From Akkermansiaceae bacterium (GTDB lineage: Bacteria > Verrucomicrobiota > Verrucomicrobiia > Verrucomicrobiales > Akkermansiaceae), in the NCBI GenBank assembly GCA_018676385.1, contig JABHEX010000112.1, positions 1 through 20,581 on the forward strand: 20,581 nt of DNA, in the 5' to 3' direction. Every line of letters starts with the position of its first letter. Positions within the stretch are counted from its first letter, which is position 1. Made by a program: the position numbers and the translations under genes. Below, piece after piece: positions 7,643 through 15,567 of the stretch. Under the pieces are notes generated by a model that was given only the letters and a program-made list of their open reading frames with translations, made no database searches and was not told where the DNA came from.

Positions 7643-9085
7643 ATGGTTCCTATCCATCTGCCCAATTCCGTTAGTCGCCGTTCCTTTGTGAAGAGTCTCG
7701 CCACCGCTGGTGCTGGCGTCCTAGCCGCCCCTTCCCTTCACGCCCAAGGTGCCAATAAGGAAGTTCGTGTCGCTGTCATCGGTATGGGTGCTCGTGGCAA
7801 GGGACACTTTAGCTCTTTGAGTAGAGTCCCCGGGGTCAAAGTCGTCGCCGTTTGTGATGCCGATAAAAACCGGATGAGCAAATACGCGAAAGATGGAGTC
7901 TTAGCAGTGCAGGATTATCGCAAGATCCTCGAAATGAAAGACGTCGATGCCATCACGATCGCAACACCAAACCACTGGCACGCCTCCATGACCGTGGCTG
8001 GCTGCCAAGCAGGTAAACACGTCTACGTAGAAAAACCCGTCAGCCATTCGCTATGGGAAAGCCAGCAGATGATTAAGGCAGCACGCAAATACAATCGTAT
8101 TGTTCAGGGCGGCAATCAACAACGCTCATGCCCAAGCCCTCAAGCTGCCGCCAAAGACATCGCCGCTGGCAAGTATGGAAAGGTTCTCTGGGTGCACTGC
8201 ATGAAACTCAACCATCGTAAACCAATTGGGCTCGTCACCAAACCTACTCCCGTCCCCGAGGGTGTCGATTATAACCTCTGGGCCGGCCCTGCTCCCGCTA
8301 CGCCAATCATGCGTAAGCAATTTCATTACGACTGGCACTGGCAATTCGACTGGGGTGATGGGGAAATGGGCAACTGGGCAGTACATTACACGGACGATCT
8401 CTGCCACATGCTCGGCTGGGAAACACTTCCAGAAAAAGTCTGCTCGGCCGGTGGTCGTTTCGTATGGGATGACAATGGCGACACACCCAACATGCATTTC
8501 ACCTACATGGAACACCAAGGTGTGCCCATCATGGTCGAAATCCGCGACCTTCCACACTCCGCCTCGCGGAAAGCGCCTACCGTCTACAAAGGCACACGTG
8601 GGGGCAATATCATCATGTGCGAGAAAGGTATGATCAAGCTTGCTCGCGGTGGTGGTAAGGCCTACGAAACTGACGGTAAAAAAGTTATTAAGGCATACCC
8701 AGGCAACGCTGGTAAAGGACACTTCGCTAATTTCATTGACGCCATCCGCAGCGGCAAAAAAGATCATCTTGCCGCTGATATTGCTACCGGCCACATCTCT
8801 ACCGGTGTTTGCCACCTCGCCAATATTTCCTACAAGCTGGGTCAGCAGGCGACTCCTGATCAAGTTCGCGAGGCCATGGGATCACACCAAGACGCACTCG
8901 ATACTATCAACTCGGTCGTCGCCCAAGTGAAAGCCAACAACGGCAGCCTCGACCCAATGCAGCTTGGCCCAATGCTCACATTCGACCCGAAGACCGAAAA
9001 ATTTGTAGGTAACAAAGCCACGCAAGCCAATACCCTGATGAAACTTCGTCAGCGCGATGAGTTTGCTATCCCAGACCAAGTCTAG
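7643..9085 (+). CDS. Tat-exported Gfo/Idh/MocA family oxidoreductase (1)
   Basis: The 480-residue protein opens with a twin-arginine signal (SRRSFVK at residues 11-17, hydrophobic stretch to about 30, cleavage near HAQ). The mature part starts with the nucleotide-binding motif VRVAVIGMGARGKGH (GxGxRG at 47-52), then VDAITIATPNHWHASMTVAG and the family hallmark YVEKPVS with Glu130-Lys131-Pro132. The second half (WAGPAPATPIMRKQFHYDWH, GEMGNWAVHYTDDLCHMLGW) is the alpha/beta substrate domain, where a His and an Asp usually take part in catalysis. Related proteins oxidise or reduce sugars, inositols or glycosides with tightly bound NAD(P); folded export by Tat fits a protein carrying its cofactor. 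It faces a second family member (9228-10493, -), with a shared hairpin between them. The substrate is unknown. Confidence 0.9.
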   Translation: MVPIHLPNSVSRRSFVKSLATAGAGVLAAPSLHAQGANKEVRVAVIGMGARGKGHFSSLSRVPGVKVVAVCDADKNRMSKYAKDGVLAVQDYRKILEMKDVDAITIATPNHWHASMTVAGCQAGKHVYVEKPVSHSLWESQQMIKAARKYNRIVQGGNQQRSCPSPQAAAKDIAAGKYGKVLWVHCMKLNHRKPIGLVTKPTPVPEGVDYNLWAGPAPATPIMRKQFHYDWHWQFDWGDGEMGNWAVHYTDDLCHMLGWETLPEKVCSAGGRFVWDDNGDTPNMHFTYMEHQGVPIMVEIRDLPHSASRKAPTVYKGTRGGNIIMCEKGMIKLARGGGKAYETDGKKVIKAYPGNAGKGHFANFIDAIRSGKKDHLAADIATGHISTGVCHLANISYKLGQQATPDQVREAMGSHQDALDTINSVVAQVKANNGSLDPMQLGPMLTFDPKTEKFVGNKATQANTLMKLRQRDEFAIPDQV

Positions 9086-9157
9086 GAAAAGCAATCACAT
9101 AACTGGCCTGCCCGCCATAAAAACATGCCCCTGCCTAACACTACGCCTCCAATGATC

Positions 9158-9179
9158 CCACAGAGCTTTGGCTCTGTGG
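9158..9179. terminator. Bidirectional hairpin between two convergent oxidoreductase genes
   Basis: CCACAGAGC at 9158-9166, loop TTTG, and GCTCTGTGG at 9171-9179 make a perfect nine-pair stem midway between the convergent stops at 9085 and 9228. T-tracts are poor on both sides (CTTAATCC on the plus strand), but position and stability make a shared terminator the best reading. Confidence 0.6.
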
Positions 9180-9227
9180 CTTAATCCATTGGGTCTATAC
9201 AGGCTAACCAGAGGAGCTAAAGCCACA

Positions 9228-10493
9228 TCAAGCCTTGCCTGGGATAGGCGGCTCCTCGGCTGGCAACTTGATCGATCCGGTTTCAAATGTAAGAGGGTCA
9301 ACCTGACACTTATAATTATAGAATGGTGATCTCTTATTCTCGGTGACGTCGACCCAACGGATCATTTGTCCAGTGTAGGATGACATCCTACTCATGATGG
9401 CAACGAGTGTGGACTCAGCAATTTGTTGAGCCTCATTACGCGGTTTACCAGCACGCACCGAGGTAATCAAATCGATGTGCTCCTGCACCATGCCATGTTC
9501 GCTTTCGAGCTTAATTTCAGCAATACTAACATCTTTGCCTGTCATCTTGCCACCACCATAACAACTACCGTGAGTGCCAGTAAACATTTCACCAACCCGA
9601 CCATAGGTTCCAGCCAACTGCCTACACTGGCTATGAATATGCACATCATCCCCAAAGTTAAGGTCTACACTAAAGAAATCAAATTGGTTGCCGGTAACAC
9701 GTCTGGACCTACCGCCGAAGCCAAGTGCAGAAACAGGTAAGCGCCCTAAGAACCAGATCGCCACGTCGATATTGTGCACGTGTTGCTCTACAATGTGATC
9801 ACCCGATAGCTCAGTAAAATTCAACCAATTCCGAGTGATGTATTCATTATCTGACCATCCCTCTTGGCGCTTCTTAAGCCATGGGATACGACCGTTCCAC
9901 TGCACAACTCCACCTCGGATCTCACCGATAGCTCCAGCGTCGATTTTGGCTTTGTTCGTTTGATAGTTTTTCTGGTGACGGCGCTGGGTTCCGGCAACCA
10001 CACCAAGACCTTTTTTCTTAGCTATTTCCCCAGCGGCCATGACGGCGCGTGATCCTACGGGGTCAACAGCCACAGGTTTCTCGATGAAACAGTGTTTGCC
10101 GGCATCGATGGCAGCCGCGAAATGCACAGGCCTAAAACCTGGAGGAGTCGCCATAATCACGTATTCGCAATCCGTAGCGAGAGCTTTTTTGTATGCTTCG
10201 TAGCCAGTAAATTGTAGCTCTTTGGCAACTCCGTGCTTTTTAGCCAACCGAGAAACCCGATCGTCAAAGGCATCAGCTAAGGCAACAATCTCTGCTTTGG
10301 TTCCAAGAATTTTGCACGCTTCCATGAAATTCGCAAGCGCACCGGAACCACGCCCACCGCATCCGATGACGGCCACCTTGATACTGGAGCCATTGAGTTT
10401 TGATTGTCCATGCAGCATGGGCGCACCAGCAATGGCAGCACCAGCGAGGGCCGTGGTAGAGATAAATTTACGTCGATTTAGTGGGTCATTCAT
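9228..10493 (-). CDS. Tat-exported Gfo/Idh/MocA family oxidoreductase (2)
   Basis: The 421-residue protein has a twin-arginine signal (NRRKFIS at residues 6-12, then an Ala/Gly-rich hydrophobic stretch ending near HGQ30). The cofactor motif is IKVAVIGCGGRGSGAL (GxGGRG at 44-49), and the second hallmark is FIEKPVAVDP with Glu138-Lys139-Pro140. The substrate domain contains LSGDHIVEQHVHNIDVAIWF, with His and Asp in the usual catalytic spacing. The body, with WNGRIPWLKKRQEGWSD and GTHGSCYGGG, matches a group of exported planctomycete/verrucomicrobial oxidoreductases of unknown substrate. The ATG at 10493 gives a short n-region before the twin arginines. It is divergent from the lipoprotein gene (214-bp gap) and convergent with the oxidoreductase at 7643. 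Confidence 0.9.
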   Translation of the reverse strand: MNDPLNRRKFISTTALAGAAIAGAPMLHGQSKLNGSSIKVAVIGCGGRGSGALANFMEACKILGTKAEIVALADAFDDRVSRLAKKHGVAKELQFTGYEAYKKALATDCEYVIMATPPGFRPVHFAAAIDAGKHCFIEKPVAVDPVGSRAVMAAGEIAKKKGLGVVAGTQRRHQKNYQTNKAKIDAGAIGEIRGGVVQWNGRIPWLKKRQEGWSDNEYITRNWLNFTELSGDHIVEQHVHNIDVAIWFLGRLPVSALGFGGRSRRVTGNQFDFFSVDLNFGDDVHIHSQCRQLAGTYGRVGEMFTGTHGSCYGGGKMTGKDVSIAEIKLESEHGMVQEHIDLITSVRAGKPRNEAQQIAESTLVAIMSRMSSYTGQMIRWVDVTENKRSPFYNYKCQVDPLTFETGSIKLPAEEPPIPGKA

Positions 10494-10656
10494 TGTGGGA
10501 TGTGCTGTTGTATGGTTGATAGGTAACTAGTAGGAGGTATTTGCTATATCAGCTTGTATGTAAAATATACATTTATGATGCCGTAGAACTTACGATTAAA
10601 TCGCTCTATGACAATAATAGATTACAAAACATAAAATATTACCCGCAATCAAAGGC

Positions 10657-10662
10657 TATAAT
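10657..10662 (+). promoter_or_regulatory. Consensus -10 element before the lipoprotein gene
   Basis: A perfect TATAAT lies 46 nt before the ATG at 10708, in a very AT-rich divergent spacer (10494-10707). I see no matching -35 hexamer at 16-18 bp, so this is only a partial promoter call. The rest of the spacer shows nothing else I can name. Confidence 0.25.
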
Positions 10663-10707
10663 TTTGCCTCGCCGAAGCAAATCGACCCAATAGCATTAAC
10701 CGTAAGT

Positions 10708-11301
10708 ATGTTCGTGAAATTCAATTTAATTAACTGCCTGAGTATGGGCGTTTTTCCACTTTTTATAATAAGCTGCGCCGATCCAGGATCACCTATATTT
10801 CGCCAGAAACAGGCGAAGAAATTGAGCTGCGACTTGCAGAAACTCGCACCTGTTGTTTCTGCATATGAGGCCGATCAAATGGCCATCACTGCTGTGGAAG
10901 AAGCGGCTAAATTGTCCAGAGATTATAAACCGGCACGACTAGCATGGTTCAATAATTGGCTAGTAAACAGGGGCCTACGTGAACGCGGGCTCTGCTATCA
11001 TTGGCGTGATGATTTGTTCCTGCCGCTGTTCCAGCTTAAATTATCAACACTCGATTTGCATCTCGCCACCAGCAGGCAAGGCACACTACTTGAACATAAT
11101 GGCATTGTCGTGACAGCACGCAATCAACCATTCAATCAGGGTATCATCATTGATGCCTGGCGTGAGGGCGGACGTCTTTGGTGGGGGCGCTTCAATCAGG
11201 ACAAAAATCATCCATGGAAAAAACTCAAGCGGGATCATACCCCGATGGTGCTGCGCCCATTACTAATGCCAAAACACTATCCAAAAACCACCAAACCATA
11301 A
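10708..11301 (+). CDS. Predicted lipoprotein of unknown function
   Basis: The 197-residue protein starts with a hydrophobic signal (NLINCLSMGVFPLF) followed by a lipobox-like IISC at residues 20-23, so it is probably lipid-anchored at Cys23. The mature part has an Ala/Glu-rich helical segment (about 45-70) and then a conserved-looking block: NRGLCYHWRDDLFLPL, a His in LDLHLATS, LLEHNGIVVTARNQPF, GIIIDAWREGGRLWWGR. The RGLC-W-DDL / EHN-VVVTA / DAWR-GG-LWWG pattern recurs, as far as I recall, in uncharacterised bacterial proteins, with conserved His, Asp and Asn that could be catalytic. I cannot assign a function. It stands just upstream of the ThuA-like gene on the same strand, 72 bp apart. 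Confidence 0.7.
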   Translation: MFVKFNLINCLSMGVFPLFIISCADPGSPIFRQKQAKKLSCDLQKLAPVVSAYEADQMAITAVEEAAKLSRDYKPARLAWFNNWLVNRGLRERGLCYHWRDDLFLPLFQLKLSTLDLHLATSRQGTLLEHNGIVVTARNQPFNQGIIIDAWREGGRLWWGRFNQDKNHPWKKLKRDHTPMVLRPLLMPKHYPKTTKP

Positions 11302-11340
11302 GAGAGTAGTGGTATAATTATATGAGAAGTATTATTGGCA

Positions 11341-11363
11341 GCTATATAGAAAACATCTATAGC
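11341..11363 (+). repeat. Inverted repeat in the leader of the ThuA-like gene
   Basis: GCTATA at 11341-11346 and TATAGC at 11358-11363 form a six-bp inverted repeat with an 11-bp spacer; TAGA/TCTA inside it can extend pairing. It ends ten bases before the ATG at 11374, where it could bind a regulator or fold in the mRNA over the ribosome-binding region. A TATAAT at 11313-11318 lies upstream. Confidence 0.3.
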
Positions 11364-11373
11364 AAATTACGTT

Positions 11374-12138
11374 ATGGAACTTTCTAAATTATTTTTTGCC
11401 ATACTCATTAGTATTACCCCTCTTGACCATTTAAGAGCTGAGCTCCCCGCCACCAGCACCAAGCCGATGGGGCAGTCATTTTCCAAGCCCCCAATCACCA
11501 ACACGCTGCGAGTCCTACTTGTCGGATCCGGAAGCTCACACCATTTTCCACGCGACTTTCTCGGCACAGATGCACAGACACTGAAAACTGCAGGAGAGAT
11601 AGATGTCGTTGCCACACCCAATCTGGAGGAAGCGCTTAAGCTCATCAAAGAAGCTAATGTCGTTGTATTCAGCGGCAACCACAAACAATGGGGGGCGGAG
11701 GCATGGCAAAAATCACTTCATCACCATGCTGACAATGGTATGGGATTAGTAATACTCCATGCCGCTACCTGGAAACATCCATGGAAAGGATACAACGACC
11801 GCTTCGTGGGAGGTGGCACCCCAAGCCACGGGCGAGGAGTGTTTGAGGTGACCGTCTCTGATACGGGACACGCAATCACCAAGGAGGTTAGAAAAAGCTT
11901 TAAGATAACCGACGAAAACTACCGCATCAAACTCAAGTCTGCTGAGTATGTGCATGTCTGCTGCCATAATGCCGCAGACAAGACAAAAGCACCTATCCCC
12001 AGTGTTTGGGTGGTAAAAGACCCCAAGACGCGTATCGTTTGCATCACACTAGGTCACGATGATAAAGCGCACCAAAACGCATCTTTCAAAAAACTTCTCA
12101 TTAACGCGGTGAACTGGGTCGGTAACAAACAACGATAG
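11374..12138 (+). CDS. Exported ThuA-like domain protein
   Basis: The 254-residue protein has a signal peptide (MELSKLFFAILISIT..., cleavage near LRA22) and a single ThuA-like domain of glutamine-amidotransferase-like fold. Visible family features are LRVLLVGSGSSHHFPRDF, ANVVVFSGNHKQWG, GMGLVILHAATWKHPW, the glycine-rich RFVGGGTPSHGRG, GHAITKEVRKSFKITDENY, and the closing RIVCITLGHDDKAHQN followed by LLINAVNWVG. ThuA was named for trehalose utilisation in rhizobia, where ThuA and the Gfo/Idh/MocA dehydrogenase ThuB act in a 3-keto-glycoside route. In Planctomycetes and Verrucomicrobia such domains are often secreted and lie near Gfo/Idh/MocA and DUF1080 genes, as here. The exact reaction is not known. 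Histidines in the LHAATW and GHDDKAH segments are candidate active-site residues. Confidence 0.87.
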   Translation: MELSKLFFAILISITPLDHLRAELPATSTKPMGQSFSKPPITNTLRVLLVGSGSSHHFPRDFLGTDAQTLKTAGEIDVVATPNLEEALKLIKEANVVVFSGNHKQWGAEAWQKSLHHHADNGMGLVILHAATWKHPWKGYNDRFVGGGTPSHGRGVFEVTVSDTGHAITKEVRKSFKITDENYRIKLKSAEYVHVCCHNAADKTKAPIPSVWVVKDPKTRIVCITLGHDDKAHQNASFKKLLINAVNWVGNKQR

Positions 12139-12299
12139 CGTCTTGGTCTATTTTAATTTGACCGGTGTGGTCCAGCTGTTTGAAATCAAAAGGCTTGATA
12201 AAAACCATGATAAATGGGCTAGCAAAGCAGTTGATCCGTTTTTGGTTAACCACAACTAAATGACAGAAGTTCATAATTCCACCGCGTATCTACATTTCT

Positions 12300-13655
12300 A
12301 TGAAATATTCATCCAAGCTCGCCATACTAACTATGTTCATCGCTTCGCTCCCCGCATTAGCAGATGTTAGACTGCCGGCTATCTTTGCCGATCACATGGT
12401 CCTACAACGTAATACCCCACTGAATGTATGGGGCACGGCAAATGCAGGAGAAAAAGTCATCGTTAATTTGGGTAAAAACTCAAAAACAATCATCGCAGAT
12501 CAGGATGGCAACTGGATTGTTAGTATGCCTAGCATGTCCGCCAACGAACGTCAGTCACACAAACTAACAATTATAGGTAATAATAAAATCGTTCTCAAAA
12601 ATATCCTTATCGGTGACGTCTGGATGGGCTCGGGTCAATCCAATATGGAGTGGCAACTCAAAGGCACTCTGAGGGGTAAGGAGTTTACCACTGCTGCTAA
12701 TCACCCCAATATCCGTCTTTTCCATATCCCAAAAACACGCGCCAAAAAGCCGGCCAAAGACGTCAAAACCACATGGAAAGAATGCACTCCCGAGAACATT
12801 CCAAACTTTTCAGCTGTGCTCTACCACTTCGGAAAAAAAATCCACAAGGAAGTTGGAGTACCCATCGGGCTGATCAATAGCTCATGGGGGGGCTCGCCGA
12901 TCGAACCATGGACCATCACCAAAAAATCATCCGGCAACATGTACAACGGCATGATCGCGCCGATCACAAAATTCGCCGTGCGTGGCACAATCTGGTATCA
13001 GGGAGAGACCAATGTCATCCAAAAAAATGGCCTCGCCTACAACGGAAAAATGAAGGATCTCATCCTTGGTTGGCGCGATGCCTTCAATAATCATGATATG
13101 CCATTTTACTTCGTTCAAATCGCCCCATGGGGAAACAAACGCTACGCTGACGGACAACTCCCCGCACTCTGGGAAGCACAAGTAGCCACCTTAAAAATCC
13201 CACATACGGGTATGATTGTGACCACAGATCTTGTCGATAATATCAATGACATTCATCCTCGCAATAAACACGACGTAGGCGATCGCCTCGCACGTTGGGC
13301 ACTGGCGAGAGACTACAGAAAAAAAGACGTCACTTACTCAGGTCCGCTCTACAAAAGTATGCTTATCAAAGGCAATGAGATCCAGATTACGTTTGCCCAC
13401 GCGTTAGCTGGTCTAAAATCACGCGACGGCAAACCGCTCAGCGAGTTTACTATCGCCGGCACCGCTGGTAAGTTTGTCCCTGCTAAGGCTGTTATCAGTG
13501 GTAGCACTGTTATCGTCAGTGCCAAAAATATCAACTCCCCCAAGCACGTTCGCTTCGGCTGGCACCGCTCTGCCAACCCAAATCTCATCAACACTGAGGG
13601 GCTCCCCGCTTCCCCGTTCCAGACCAACAACTGGACTGGTGGCACGGCTGAGTAA
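12300..13655 (+). CDS. Exported sialate O-acetylesterase-like SGNH esterase
   Basis: The 451-residue protein has a signal peptide (MKYSSKLAILTMFIASLPALA) and starts its mature part with DVRLPAIFADHMVLQRNTPL, the standard opening of this family, including a small beta domain (about 25-100). The SGNH catalytic parts are GSGQSNMEW with Ser114, NSSWGGSPIEPW (about 193-204), IWYQGETN (231-238), and NDIHP with Asp317 and His319. Such enzymes remove acetyl groups from sialic acids or, in environmental bacteria, from plant and algal polysaccharides such as xylan or pectin. Many relatives carry an insert of several dozen residues between the PIEPWT and YNGMIAP motifs; here only a short TKKSSGNM-type linker is present. 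A TGGTTAACCA palindrome lies at 12243-12252 upstream. It probably acts in the periplasm or outside the cell. Confidence 0.92.
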   Translation: MKYSSKLAILTMFIASLPALADVRLPAIFADHMVLQRNTPLNVWGTANAGEKVIVNLGKNSKTIIADQDGNWIVSMPSMSANERQSHKLTIIGNNKIVLKNILIGDVWMGSGQSNMEWQLKGTLRGKEFTTAANHPNIRLFHIPKTRAKKPAKDVKTTWKECTPENIPNFSAVLYHFGKKIHKEVGVPIGLINSSWGGSPIEPWTITKKSSGNMYNGMIAPITKFAVRGTIWYQGETNVIQKNGLAYNGKMKDLILGWRDAFNNHDMPFYFVQIAPWGNKRYADGQLPALWEAQVATLKIPHTGMIVTTDLVDNINDIHPRNKHDVGDRLARWALARDYRKKDVTYSGPLYKSMLIKGNEIQITFAHALAGLKSRDGKPLSEFTIAGTAGKFVPAKAVISGSTVIVSAKNINSPKHVRFGWHRSANPNLINTEGLPASPFQTNNWTGGTAE

Positions 13656-13743
13656 AGTCCATATTCTAAATCTCGCAGGTTTTCTGAACGGATTAATTTC
13701 TTTAGCTATTGCGTTTGGTAATTAATATCGACATCTATCTTGC

Positions 13744-14793
13744 GTGTGCTCCGCCTTCCATATCTTTTTTCTCCCCATGATATTACTCTGGGGGCTTGCT
13801 ACGTATGTTCATGGTCATGATGATTGGCGGCTACAAATCCTCGAGGAGCAAGGAATATCGTCAAAAACACCTGCACTCGAAAAATTTCTGCAAACTCTCG
13901 CTATCCCCGTGCAAGACCTCAACTTAACCATCAAACAACTTGGCTCTGAGAATTTTGATGAACGCGAAAAAGCACAAAAAAAACTTAAGCTGTTAGGAGT
14001 AAAAATTTTGCCTTTGCTTGGTAAATTCAAGAATAACGACGATCCAGAAGTAACAGAACGATTGAACGTAATAATCCGCCAATTAGAAAACGGCAATCGA
14101 TGGGTGAAAAATACTCTCGTTCGCCGCGCTGCCACCAGCCTGATACACGAAAGAAAAAAACCCGGAGAAATAAACCCTGACGGCACGCTCTTCGTCGAGT
14201 TTTTTAGCAATCCTAATGCGACACTCAAAAATGGATATCATAAGCTGATTTTCTCTGGCAATGACGGTATGGATGGCTTCATCGCCAATGGTGTTGCACA
14301 AATGAAAGGGAACCGTGCAGGTGGTGGCGATCAACGGCTACTTCTATTATCAAAAAACCTAACAGGAAAAGCTGTGTTTCCAGATAATTTTAGGGTTGAA
14401 ACCAAAATAGGTGGTAAAGCTGGAGGAGTAGGTGCTTATCATGTAGGCGTCTCGATCGGCAATGTCAGAGCACTATTTCACCCAGGCTATAACAACGGCG
14501 GATTCCGCTACGAGCGTGTAGATAACAATAAATATATAATAGATAATACAGGTATGGGTTTTACCCCTAAGTGCGGTGAAATGCTCACAATGAGTATCGA
14601 TGTAAAGCGCATGAAGAATGGAGATGCCACCATGCAAGTCAAAATCACGAGTGGCAAAAATGTCTTTCGAGATAGTCAAAAAATCAAGTCGGAGGATATC
14701 GGTAAAATAGCGAGCATTGGTTTAGACCGCAGCGGCCGTACGGGCGGTAATGCCACCTTCGATGATTTTATTGTGGAGCTAGGCAAACCTTAA
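13744..14793 (+). CDS. Secreted protein with HEAT-like helical segment and beta-rich C-terminal module, unknown function
   Basis: About 349 residues from a GTG at 13744; an ATG at 13777 (338 residues) is the alternative. I prefer the GTG because it gives a signal peptide of normal length ending near VHG24; neither start has a clear ribosome-binding site. Residues about 58-115 (LTIKQLGSENFDEREKAQKK, then ILPLLGKFKNNDDPEVTERL) match a helical-pair motif common in secreted planctomycete and verrucomicrobial proteins, in which Asp/Glu-rich HEAT-like repeats precede a larger module. Residues about 145-349 are beta-rich with Gly motifs (NDGMDGFIANG, KAGGVGAYHVGVSIG, NNGGFRYERVDN, closing NATFDDFIVEL) and resemble lectin-like jelly-roll modules. 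Binding of a sugar is plausible but not shown. It lies between two esterase genes on the same strand. Confidence 0.7.
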   Translation: MCSAFHIFFLPMILLWGLATYVHGHDDWRLQILEEQGISSKTPALEKFLQTLAIPVQDLNLTIKQLGSENFDEREKAQKKLKLLGVKILPLLGKFKNNDDPEVTERLNVIIRQLENGNRWVKNTLVRRAATSLIHERKKPGEINPDGTLFVEFFSNPNATLKNGYHKLIFSGNDGMDGFIANGVAQMKGNRAGGGDQRLLLLSKNLTGKAVFPDNFRVETKIGGKAGGVGAYHVGVSIGNVRALFHPGYNNGGFRYERVDNNKYIIDNTGMGFTPKCGEMLTMSIDVKRMKNGDATMQVKITSGKNVFRDSQKIKSEDIGKIASIGLDRSGRTGGNATFDDFIVELGKP

Positions 14794-14870
14794 CCATAAC
14801 AACTTCACTAATTGCAATTTCTGTTACAATATCACAAACCTTACATCACTCGTTATTGTGAAACAACGAT

Positions 14871-15548
14871 ATGAGAATAAATATCCAATACCTAATAAGC
14901 GTCACCATATTTTTTACTTTCTCGCACTCTGCTCTTTTTGCGGAAGCTAAAAAAGTAGCGTGTATTGGCGATAGCATTACATTTGGGGCGGGAGTAAAAA
15001 ATAGGGGTGAAAATAATTACCCCTTACAGCTCGAGAAGATGTTAGGAAATAATTACCAAGTAAAAAACTTTGGGGTCAATGGAGCCACTATACTCAAAAA
15101 GGGTGACAAACCTTACTGGAAATTAGGCGCCTATAAGGCAGCTCTCGCGTTTGAGCCCGACATCGTGGTCATCAAGCTAGGCACCAACGACACCAAACCA
15201 CATAACTGGAAACACAAGGCAGATTATGTCGCAAACTATGTGGAAATGATCGCAAGCTTCAAGGCCCTGAAAAGCAACCCCACCATCTGGGCCTGTTATC
15301 CAGTGCCAGCTTATCCAGGCCGCTGGGGAATCTCTGACAAAACCATCAAAACCGAAGTAATACCATTGCTCGATAAAGTCTCAAAAAAGACCAAGCTGAA
15401 AATCATCGATCTCTACACCGCTCTTGGCGGTAAACCTGAATTTTTTCCTGACACGGTGCACCCGAATGCCGCAGGCGCAAAAGTCATCGCGGAAACGGTA
15501 CACAAGGCAATCGCAGCCAAGCCCGCAGCTCTGGTTCCTGTGCCATAA
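14871..15548 (+). CDS. Exported GDSL/SGNH-family esterase
   Basis: This 225-residue protein has a signal peptide ending near LFA24 and all four SGNH blocks: block I VACIGDSITFGAG with Ser35, block II NFGVNGAT (Gly68, Asn70), block III KLGTNDTKP with Asn106, and block V FPDTVHPN with Asp194 and His197. Length is typical of small single-domain family members. Substrates of this group range over lipids, acylated sugars and polysaccharides; with a sialate O-acetylesterase-like gene upstream, sugar deacylation is my favoured reading. The gene ends only 19 bp from the convergent stop of the oxidoreductase at 15568-16902, and I see no terminator in that gap. Confidence 0.92.
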   Translation: MRINIQYLISVTIFFTFSHSALFAEAKKVACIGDSITFGAGVKNRGENNYPLQLEKMLGNNYQVKNFGVNGATILKKGDKPYWKLGAYKAALAFEPDIVVIKLGTNDTKPHNWKHKADYVANYVEMIASFKALKSNPTIWACYPVPAYPGRWGISDKTIKTEVIPLLDKVSKKTKLKIIDLYTALGGKPEFFPDTVHPNAAGAKVIAETVHKAIAAKPAALVPVP

Positions 15549-15567
15549 AAAGTGACGTGCACCGCTG

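Noticed and set aside
8126..8863. Long minus-strand ORF (245 codons)
   Set aside because: It lies entirely inside the clear Gfo/Idh/MocA gene at 7643-9085 and its translation has no family features; it is a shadow frame.
12185..12199. ATCAA-N5-TTGAT inverted repeat after the ThuA-like gene
   Set aside because: Only five base pairs and followed by an A-run on the plus strand; probably chance.
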